DNA of 5,750 bases from JBGPBY01 sp041481485 (GTDB lineage Bacteria; Acidobacteriota; Terriglobia; 20CM-2-55-15): positions 1 through 5,750 of the forward strand of contig JBGPBY010000477.1 of the NCBI GenBank assembly GCA_041481485.1, given 5' to 3'. Both the position numbers and the translations under genes were made by a program. Below the pieces are notes generated by a model that worked only from the letters and a program-made list of their open reading frames with translations, ran no database searches and was not told where the DNA came from. Every line of letters begins with the position of its first letter. Position 1 is the first letter of the stretch. Below, in pieces: positions 1 to 5,525 of the stretch.

Positions 1-325
1 GTTCGACATTTTCATAGACAGTCAAGTCACCGATCAGGTTGAACGCCTGAAAGATGAAGCCGATCTCACGATTGCGCACACGCGCCCGCTCAGCCATTGT
101 CAGCGCCTGAACAAAACTTCCATTCAGGGTGTAATTTCCTTCACTCGGCGAATCGAGCAAACCCAGAATCGACAATAGAGTCGATTTTCCGCAGCCCGAT
201 GGGCCCGAGATCGAAACAAATTCACCGCGCTCAATCCGTAGACGAATTACATCGAGCGCATGGGTCTCGACTTCATTGGTTAAGAAAACCTTTGTTACAT
301 CCTCGAGTTGAATGACGGGCCTCAC
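1..325 (-). CDS. ABC transporter ATP-binding protein, MacB/LolD type (N-terminal 108 residues, cut by window edge)
   Basis: This is the cytoplasmic ATPase of a MacB/LolD/FtsE-type ABC system, which couples ATP hydrolysis to a FtsX-fold permease. Reading leftward from GTG at 325-323 it gives MRPVIQLEDVTKVF..., with Walker A GPSGCGKST at residues 41-49 and the Q-loop in IGFIFQAFNLI (Q93). The stretch LLSILGLLDSPSEG after Walker A is typical of this subfamily. The family is usually about 220-240 residues, so the signature motif, Walker B and H-loop lie outside the window. The GTG start is chosen because the domain begins at once and a GAGG ribosome site (334-337, minus strand) lies 8 nt upstream. 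The start shares base 325 with the adaptor's TAG stop, which suggests translational coupling. A permease gene is expected further left. The family is secure; the substrate is unknown. Confidence 0.93.
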   Translation of the reverse strand, partial: MRPVIQLEDVTKVFLTNEVETHALDVIRLRIERGEFVSISGPSGCGKSTLLSILGLLDSPSEGNYTLNGSFVQALTMAERARVRNREIGFIFQAFNLIGDLTVYENVE

Positions 326-1599
326 TAGTGCAACCTCACTCTATCAAAGGACGCCCATTCCGACATGTCGGACAGGATGACCTGATCTCCGGTTTGTAGT
401 CCTTCCACGACTTCAATGGTATTGACTGAACTCCGGCCGAGTTTGACCGCGATACGAATCGCTTCGCCGTTTGATTGCAGCTTAAACATCCCGACCGTCG
501 TCTTTTCCTGGCCGAATGCAGGACGACCAACAAACAAAACATCGCTCAATCGCTCGATTTCAATCGTGCCATCCACACTCAAATCTGGGCGAGCACCTTT
601 CGGAAGCTCGCCGTTGAGACGGACATCTACACTGACAGTCCCGTTCACGGCAGCCGGATCAATATGGATGACCTGGCCGGGAATGATGCCATTTCGTGTA
701 TCGATTGCTGCGATCTGGCCAACGGCGATATCCTTCGCCTGTGTTTCCGCTATCTTTAGTTCCGCTTTCAGGCGTCCCGGTTCGGCAACTTTGGCGAGGA
801 TTGTACCGGGCGTGACACGTTGTCCCACTTCGACTGGCAGCTGCTGCAATACCCCTTTCGCACCAGCGCGGACTCGAAGCAGGTCGACCTGTGTTCGCTT
901 GAAAGCCAGTGCAGCGCGCAGCTGATCAATGCGCGCTTCTGCGGCCTGGATTTGCGAATCCGCAGACTTCACATTCATTTCCACTCGCCTTTTTTCCATT
1001 TCGTTTTGGGATTGGAGAGCCTCAGCCGCGACTTTGGATTTCCTCATAGTGATATCTGAACCCAAACCCTTCAAAGCCAACGCCTCGTCGACTTCAGCCT
1101 GCATCTTGGCCTGTTTGAATGCGGACTCGACGCCGACTTGTGCCGCCTGTTGATTCAGAACTTGTGTTTGAAGCTGAGCGCGGGTATTAGCCAGGTCGGC
1201 CTCGGCGCCGCGCACTTGAAGCTCAGCATCCTGAACAGACTGCTGCAGTTCCGGATTACTCATCTCAAGAAGAATCGTGTCAGCCTTAACGTTGTCCCCA
1301 GGATGCGCGTTGATTTTTTCAACAAGGCCATCACGTAAAGCGGGAATCCAGCGGAGTTCTTCCGGAACCAACGTGCCAAGTCCTCTTACTTCCCGAACCA
1401 TGGATCCGCGCTTGACGGTGTCCGTCCAAACTGCCGCTTTGTCTACATTGGGCGCCGCCCGATTCATACGAGACAAGCCAAGGGCCGCAACGGAAACGAC
1501 GACGAGAAGGATCGCTGAATAGACGGCCCGCTTGATTCTCTTGTTTCGGAGTACCGATGCTGGACGTGCAACATCCATAAAATGGTTCCGATCTCTCAT
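325..1599 (-). CDS. HlyD/MacA-family periplasmic adaptor (membrane-fusion) subunit
   Basis: A 424-residue adaptor that would link an inner-membrane ABC exporter to an outer-membrane channel. A basic N-terminus (RNKRIKR) precedes one membrane segment at about residues 25-43, and the rest should be periplasmic. Two lipoyl half-motifs are visible, around 84-115 (GLVEKINAHPGDNVKADTIL) and 245-275 (AGAKGVLQQLPVEVGQRVTPG), separated by a long Ala/Gln/Glu-rich coiled-coil hairpin at about 116-240. A beta-barrel (about 276-350) and a membrane-proximal domain ending in VVEGLQTGDQVIL follow. There is no lipobox. The start is uncertain: the first ATG (1599) has only a poor ribosome site, while Met8 (1578) has GGA 8 nt upstream. 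It sits 127 nt after the PadR gene and overlaps the ATPase start by one base, so regulator, adaptor and ATPase probably form one operon. Confidence 0.93.
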   Translation of the reverse strand: MRDRNHFMDVARPASVLRNKRIKRAVYSAILLVVVSVAALGLSRMNRAAPNVDKAAVWTDTVKRGSMVREVRGLGTLVPEELRWIPALRDGLVEKINAHPGDNVKADTILLEMSNPELQQSVQDAELQVRGAEADLANTRAQLQTQVLNQQAAQVGVESAFKQAKMQAEVDEALALKGLGSDITMRKSKVAAEALQSQNEMEKRRVEMNVKSADSQIQAAEARIDQLRAALAFKRTQVDLLRVRAGAKGVLQQLPVEVGQRVTPGTILAKVAEPGRLKAELKIAETQAKDIAVGQIAAIDTRNGIIPGQVIHIDPAAVNGTVSVDVRLNGELPKGARPDLSVDGTIEIERLSDVLFVGRPAFGQEKTTVGMFKLQSNGEAIRIAVKLGRSSVNTIEVVEGLQTGDQVILSDMSEWASFDRVRLH

Positions 1600-1726
1600 T
1601 CGTGGCTGAAATCGTCCATCCGATCAGTCCCGGTGCGCAACACACAGGCCAACAGCGGGCGATCAGATCTACCTGCTAACGGTGCATTTCCAAGGAACGA
1701 GCTAGCGGCAATTTCGATGAACATGC

Positions 1727-2062
1727 TTATGCCCCGCTTGCGCGAAGGGCGACCTTCATTGCGACCACTGTACGATTCCAGCGTTCAGTCTCCTCTTTGA
1801 GGCGCCGGCGGCCTCGGGTGGTAAGCGTATAGAACTTCGCTCTTCTGTTGTTATCCGATGTGCCCCATTCCGTATCGAGCAGGCCTTGGTTTTCCAATCT
1901 ATACAGTGCCGGGTAGAGAGCACCTTGCTCGATGCTCAATGCGTTGCCTGTGATCTGCTCTATTCGCAGAAGGACGCCATAGCCGTGTTGCGGTCCGAGA
2001 GAGACGGCCTTGAGGATCAGGAGGTCCAATGTACCTGGAAGCAGTTCCGCTTGTTCGGGCAT
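1727..2062 (-). CDS. PadR-family transcriptional regulator (acidobacterial type), left arm
   Basis: A 111-residue winged-helix DNA-binding protein of the short PadR subfamily, usually a dimeric repressor of nearby transporter genes. The family pattern is clear: LLPGTLDLLILKAV opens the winged helix (residues 7-20), QHGYG (25-29) follows, then IEQGALYPALYRLE (44-57, recognition helix), WGTSDNNRRAKFY (66-78, the wing) and LTTRGRRRL (80-88). A short C-terminal helix (about 89-107) would supply dimer contacts. The length is normal for the subfamily. A strong AGGAG ribosome site (2068-2072, minus strand) lies 5 nt before the ATG, so the start is firm. It leads the leftward operon and is divergent from, and clearly paralogous to, the PadR gene at 2202. 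A near-palindrome overlaps its ribosome site, which suggests autoregulation. The effector is unknown. Confidence 0.95.
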   Translation of the reverse strand: MPEQAELLPGTLDLLILKAVSLGPQHGYGVLLRIEQITGNALSIEQGALYPALYRLENQGLLDTEWGTSDNNRRAKFYTLTTRGRRRLKEETERWNRTVVAMKVALRASGA

Positions 2063-2069
2063 GCGTTCT

Positions 2070-2084
2070 CCTATGTAACTTAGG
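2070..2084. promoter_or_regulatory. Near-perfect 15-bp palindrome, candidate operator of the left PadR gene
   Basis: CCTATGTAACTTAGG is symmetric around base 2077, with one mismatched pair (2074/2080). It sits in the leader of the leftward PadR gene, overlaps that gene's AGGAG ribosome site (2068-2072), and lies at about the expected transcription start for the TTGACA promoter upstream. A repressor bound here could block transcription start. The symmetry is seen directly; operator function is inferred from position. Confidence 0.5.
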
Positions 2085-2087
2085 TGA

Positions 2088-2117
2088 AGACTAGGCCACT
2101 CTCTCCTAACCTGTCAA
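2088..2117 (-). promoter_or_regulatory. Predicted sigma-70-type promoter for the leftward padR-adaptor-ATPase operon
   Basis: Read on the minus strand there is a perfect -35 hexamer TTGACA (2117-2112), an 18-nt spacer and a weak -10 candidate TAGTCT (2093-2088, three of six consensus bases). Transcription would start near 2081, inside the 15-bp palindrome and about 20 nt before the PadR ATG. The perfect -35 is the main support; the -10 is poor, as is common for regulated promoters. Confidence 0.45.
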
Positions 2118-2151
2118 GGAAAAGGTGATTACCTAATACCTCGCTCTCCTG

Positions 2152-2180
2152 TTGCCTGCCAACAAGAGCGATGCTATCGT
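2152..2180 (+). promoter_or_regulatory. Predicted promoter for the rightward padR-permease operon
   Basis: TTGCCT (2152-2157) and TATCGT (2175-2180) are separated by 17 nt, and each matches four of six sigma-70 consensus bases. The predicted start, near 2186-2188, would fall inside the 21-bp palindrome, giving a leader of only about 15 nt before the PadR ATG. Spacing and the operator-like palindrome support the call, but the hexamers alone are weak. Confidence 0.35.
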
Positions 2181-2200
2181 CATGTTGGGAACCAACATGA
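2180..2200. promoter_or_regulatory. 21-bp perfect palindrome abutting the right PadR start, candidate PadR operator
   Basis: Arms TCATGTTGG (2180-2188) and CCAACATGA (2192-2200) are exact reverse complements around a 3-nt centre GAA. Inside them lies ATGT-N9-ACAT (2182-2198), close to the ATGT/ACAT half-sites with 8-nt spacing described for several PadR proteins. It ends one base before the downstream start region (ATG at 2202) and directly follows a candidate -10, where a bound dimer would block RNA polymerase. The symmetry is certain. Its use by one of the two adjacent PadR proteins is inferred. Alternatively it could form an RNA hairpin masking the weak GGGA ribosome site at 2187-2190. Confidence 0.65.
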
Positions 2201-2201
2201 A

Positions 2202-2546
2202 ATGAAAGAAAAGACTGATGTGTGGCAGGGCACGCTGGCATTCATGGTTTTGAAAACGCTGGAAGTGCTCGGATCTCAGCATGGCTATGGCATCGCAAAA
2301 CGCATCGAGCAGACAAGCGGTGATCTCCTTGCCATCAATCAGGGCACTCTCTATCCGGTGTTGCTCAAATTAGAACATGAGGGTTCGATCGCCTCGCAAT
2401 GGGGCGTATCGGAGAATAATCGGCGAGCCAGGTTTTACCGAATCACCAAAGCTGGAAGGCGGAGACTGCTCGCGGAAGGACGCGAGTGGCAAAAAGCAAA
2501 TGAGATCGTCGCGCGATTCTTTGCAATGCGTGGAGAAGAGCGGTGA
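2202..2546 (+). CDS. PadR-family transcriptional regulator (acidobacterial type), right arm
   Basis: A 114-residue PadR-type winged-helix repressor. Landmarks are WQGTLAFMVLKTL (residues 8-20), QHGYG (26-30), INQGTLYPVLLKLE (45-58, recognition helix), WGVSENNRRARFY (67-79, wing) and ITKAGRRRL (81-89), followed by a C-terminal helix to about residue 108. It shares these blocks with the divergent PadR protein, so the two are paralogues, but the C-terminal helices differ strongly, as expected if they pair separately. No other in-frame start is near, and the ribosome site is weak (GGGA, 11 nt upstream, inside the palindrome). A two-codon out-of-frame ORF, ATG AAA TGA (2197-2205), overlaps the start. 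The stop overlaps the permease GTG by 4 nt, so the two genes are almost certainly co-transcribed and coupled. Likely targets are its own promoter and perhaps the divergent operon. Confidence 0.94.
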   Translation: MKEKTDVWQGTLAFMVLKTLEVLGSQHGYGIAKRIEQTSGDLLAINQGTLYPVLLKLEHEGSIASQWGVSENNRRARFYRITKAGRRRLLAEGREWQKANEIVARFFAMRGEER

Positions 2547-5236
2547 GAAAAGTTCTCGAAATCTTTAGTCGCTTGCGAGTCGTTCTTTTCGGCGACAGTC
2601 GCGCCAGGGATATGGCGCAGGAACTTGAAGCACACATCGAAATGCAGATCGACGATAATTTGCGAGCTGGGATGCCACCTGAAATCGCGCGGAGAGCTGC
2701 CGCGCTGAAGTTCGGCAACTTCGAATCTGTAATGGAGAGTTGTCGCGATCAGCGCACCCTGCCACTGCTGGAAGAATTCTTCGCTGACGTGCGCTTTGCA
2801 TTTCGGATGATGAGAAAGAACCGCGGCTTTACGGTGATCACCGTTTTGACTCTTGCTTTGGGAGTCGCATCAACCACCGCGATTTTTTCGGTGGTCAACT
2901 CGGTCCTTCTGAAACCGTTCGCCTATCCCGATCCTGAGCGGATCGTGATCTTTCAGAACACGTTTCAGCAGGGTGGCGCCGGCGGCACGGCTTCGCCCAC
3001 GGAATTCAATTGGTGGCAGCAGAAGACTGAAGCATTCCAGTACATCTCAGCATTCACATTTGATGTCGACAATCTCACCGGAGAAGCCGCTCCGGAGCAA
3101 ATTCAAGTAATGCGGGCCAGCGCGGACTTTTTTCGGCTGTGTGACGCGAATACGTTGCATGGCCATACTTTCACGGCCGAAAACGACCTGCCAAACGCGC
3201 CAAAGACCGTCCTGCTCGCCCACTCGTTCTGGCAACGGCACTTCGACGGCGATCCCCAAGTCATTGGCAGACGCATTCCACTGAACGGTGAACTCTATGA
3301 AATCATCGGCGTCCTGAGACCCGATCTCAAGAATGGTCGGATTTCAGAATTTTCACTGGGAAACGGCGAAATCGAGATCAACGAGCCTCCGGATGTTTTT
3401 GTCCCCTTCCAGCTTGACCCCAACAGCGCGGAGCATGGCCATTACTTCAATGTCATAGGGCGCTTGAAACCCGGCGTCAGCCTGGCGATCGCGAATGCTG
3501 AGTTACAAGCCAGTTATCAGGAATACACCCACAGGTGGCCAAACGATTTCCGTGGGAGGGCGGGATTCCGGGTAAGACCTCTGCTTGATACCATCGTGGG
3601 CGACGTGAGGCAATCCCTGATGATTCTCCTGGTCGCTGTCATCTTCGTACAGTTAATTGCTTGCGCGAATGTTGCCCATTTACAACTGGCGCGCTCGACG
3701 GCCCGGAAGCGTGAAATTGCCATTCGCACCGCGCTGGGTGCTGGACGCGGGCGTATCGTTCGGCAGCTTCTCACGGAAAGTCTCGTGCTCTCGCTTGCGG
3801 GCGGCACATTGGGTTTAGCGGCGGGCTACGGTGGCATCCACGCCCTTCTGAGCCTCAGTCCTACCAACATCCCGCGCATCGGGACAGGAGGATCTAATTT
3901 GAGCCTGGACTGGAGAGTTTTGGCATTCACACTCGCCACATCGATTCTGACGGGCATCCTGTTTGGCCTCGTTCCCGCTCTACAATCGTCGCGTCCTGAT
4001 TTGGACAGCACTCTAAAAGAGAACGGCAATCGCGGTGGCATGAGCTTGCGACACAATAAGACCCAGACAATGTTGGTGACCACCGAGATTGCTCTGGCTT
4101 TGGTGCTGTTGATCGGATCGGCGCTATTGATCCGAACGTTCATTGCGACTCGGCAGGTGAATCCAGGGTTCGATGCGCATAATGTTCTGACGGTGCGGAT
4201 GTCGCTTACAGGTCCGCAATTCGAGAATCCACTTCATGTCACCCAGGTGATTCACGAGGGAGTTCGCCGCATCAGTGCGATTCCGGGAGTCGAACTCGCG
4301 ACAACTGCCTGTTGCGTGCCTCTGGAACGATTCGGGGGCCTTTCATTCCAAATTGTGGGACGCCCTGACGGTCCGACCTCTCGGGGTGCTGCGGTTTGGA
4401 CACCGGTTTCTGCGGGCTACTTCGAGACATTCAAAATTCCCGTCGTGAGAGGCCGCACATTTTCGGAATCGGACGAGAGTGGGACACCCGTTGTGATCAT
4501 CAACCAGACCTTGGCGAAGCAGTTCTTTCCAAACGGCGACCCGTTAAGTGCTCGAATGATCCTTGGGCAAGGTGTAGGCTCCGCGGTCGGGGATAAACTT
4601 CCTCGCCAGGTCATTGGCGTCGTCGCCGACGTCCATGCCTATGGCCTCAATCGCGACGCACTTCCCAACATGTATATCCCTTCGGTCATTGGAAGCGGCT
4701 CGCGGACTTGGGTGGTCCGGACCCGGGCGACGCCAACGTCGTTGAGTTCCATGATTCAGAATGAGTTGCGTGACGTCAGCGGAGGTCTGCCGGTAGCACG
4801 GGTTCGAACAATGGACGAGATTTTATCGCGATCCACGGCAACCGAGCGCTTCAATGCACTAGTACTGACAATCTTCGGGTGCGCGGCACTGCTGTTAGCG
4901 GCGATCGGAATCTACGGCATGATGGCATACTCGGTGAAGCGACGCGCCCAAGAAATTGGAATTCGGCTTGCTCTCGGAGCGGAATCGAAACAAATCCGAA
5001 ACATGGTGGTGTTACAAGGTCTGCGAGTGGCTTCCGTGGGTCTGGTCTTCGGGCTCGTCGCAGCTTTTGGGCTGACACGCTTGATCGCCGGCCTACTGTT
5101 TGGTGTGAAGACGTGGGATCCCCTCGTCTTTTTTGTGGTTCCTATGGTGTTGTTAGGCGTTGCGTTGATTGCGGTATGGTTGCCCGCCAGGCGGGCAAGT
5201 CGGGTCGATTCCATCCGCGCATTGCGCTACGAATAG
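2543..5236 (+). CDS. MacB-like duplicated orphan permease (ADOP family), FtsX-fold ABC permease
   Basis: An 897-residue inner-membrane permease with no ATPase domain, consistent with ADOP proteins. A cytosolic prefix domain (residues 1-90, containing LEAHIEMQIDDNLRAGMPPE) precedes the first membrane helix (97-118). A MacB-type periplasmic domain (about 125-345) and a first FtsX unit with helices near 357-378, 412-432 and 460-482 follow. The second half repeats this: a helix at 508-531, a periplasmic domain (about 540-765) and helices near 771-797, 825-850 and 860-882. Both copies keep the coupling motif (REIAIRTALGAGRGRIVRQL at 390-409; QEIGIRLALGAESKQI at 803-818), and the C-terminus PARRASRVDSIRALRYE is typical. 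The start is GTG, with GGAG 7 nt upstream (2532-2535), and overlaps the PadR stop by 4 nt. The likely role is substrate extrusion or mechanotransmission at the inner membrane; the substrate is unknown. Confidence 0.95.
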   Translation: MRKVLEIFSRLRVVLFGDSRARDMAQELEAHIEMQIDDNLRAGMPPEIARRAAALKFGNFESVMESCRDQRTLPLLEEFFADVRFAFRMMRKNRGFTVITVLTLALGVASTTAIFSVVNSVLLKPFAYPDPERIVIFQNTFQQGGAGGTASPTEFNWWQQKTEAFQYISAFTFDVDNLTGEAAPEQIQVMRASADFFRLCDANTLHGHTFTAENDLPNAPKTVLLAHSFWQRHFDGDPQVIGRRIPLNGELYEIIGVLRPDLKNGRISEFSLGNGEIEINEPPDVFVPFQLDPNSAEHGHYFNVIGRLKPGVSLAIANAELQASYQEYTHRWPNDFRGRAGFRVRPLLDTIVGDVRQSLMILLVAVIFVQLIACANVAHLQLARSTARKREIAIRTALGAGRGRIVRQLLTESLVLSLAGGTLGLAAGYGGIHALLSLSPTNIPRIGTGGSNLSLDWRVLAFTLATSILTGILFGLVPALQSSRPDLDSTLKENGNRGGMSLRHNKTQTMLVTTEIALALVLLIGSALLIRTFIATRQVNPGFDAHNVLTVRMSLTGPQFENPLHVTQVIHEGVRRISAIPGVELATTACCVPLERFGGLSFQIVGRPDGPTSRGAAVWTPVSAGYFETFKIPVVRGRTFSESDESGTPVVIINQTLAKQFFPNGDPLSARMILGQGVGSAVGDKLPRQVIGVVADVHAYGLNRDALPNMYIPSVIGSGSRTWVVRTRATPTSLSSMIQNELRDVSGGLPVARVRTMDEILSRSTATERFNALVLTIFGCAALLLAAIGIYGMMAYSVKRRAQEIGIRLALGAESKQIRNMVVLQGLRVASVGLVFGLVAAFGLTRLIAGLLFGVKTWDPLVFFVVPMVLLGVALIAVWLPARRASRVDSIRALRYE
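5180..5198. repeat. GC-rich perfect inverted repeat inside the permease 3' end
   Basis: TTGCCCGCC (5180-5188) and GGCGGGCAA (5190-5198) are exact reverse complements around a single A. The stretch encodes the conserved LPARRA motif near the permease C-terminus, 35 nt before the stop codon. It could fold as a stable mRNA hairpin, but no T-run follows, so it is not an intrinsic terminator. Codon choice for the conserved Pro-Ala-Arg-Arg-Ala motif may explain the symmetry by chance. Confidence 0.6.
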
Positions 5237-5525
5237 ATTCCGAAAGACAATAGCATGATTCCGCCTGCTGTCTTATAGTGAGGACGGAAGTGCTTTTGGA
5301 AATTGCTGAGAGGCTCCATCCGATGAAAATGCTCTGGACCACAACGATCCCTGAACGTCTATTTTACGGTCCTGCCTCGGCTCCGCCACAATAAGCCGCA
5401 AGAGGCTCTATCAGTGGAATTTTCCTGGGAGCGAGAACAAACGAACCAGTGGAGCGAGCAATGGTCCTTCTTCACGGAAAATCCAGCGCGGCATCGAGAG
5501 GCGCGGATGGTACTGGAGTTGTTCT
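5237..5525 (+). other. 289-bp spacer between permease and secreted-protein gene; no firm gene
   Basis: No intrinsic terminator with a clear stem and T-run was found after the permease stop. Two small possibilities exist. ATG at 5323 opens a 23-codon ORF (to 5394) with GAGG 9 nt upstream. A second frame is open from 5327 to 5662 and has a GTG at 5414 preceded by AGAGG, 8 nt upstream; its part before 5525 (MEFSWEREQTNQW...) looks protein-like, but the frame then runs 137 nt into the better-supported downstream gene. Neither is recognised. Promoter elements for the downstream gene probably lie here, but none stands out. Confidence 0.4.

Noticed and set aside
416..925. 169-codon plus-strand ORF
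   Set aside because: It is antisense to the adaptor gene, with a Ser/Arg/Pro-rich composition typical of shadow frames and no domain.
1331..1645. 104-codon minus-strand ORF upstream of and overlapping the adaptor start
   Set aside because: It lies in a different frame mostly inside the adaptor N-terminus, has no recognisable motif and an unconvincing composition, and the adaptor frame is clearly the real one.
2134..2139. TAATAC as an alternative rightward -10 with CTGTCA (2111-2116) as -35
   Set aside because: The -10 matches only three consensus bases and gives a leader over 55 nt; the TTGCCT/TATCGT pair next to the palindrome fits better.
3826..4143. 105-codon minus-strand ORF inside the permease
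   Set aside because: It is antisense to a well-conserved permease region, without a convincing ribosome site or motif.
4879..5253. 124-codon plus-strand ORF at the end of the permease
   Set aside because: It is an out-of-frame shadow of the conserved second FtsX domain, with an Arg/Gly-rich composition and no family resemblance.
5249..5300. Possible terminator hairpin after the permease (GACAATAGCA paired with TGCTGTC)
   Set aside because: The stem is short and bulged and no T-run follows, so it does not qualify as an intrinsic terminator.
5323..5394. 23-codon ORF (MKMLWTTTIPERLF...) in the spacer
   Set aside because: It is very short, with only a GAGG site at 9 nt and no hydrophobic signal or known motif; noted under the spacer but not called as a gene.
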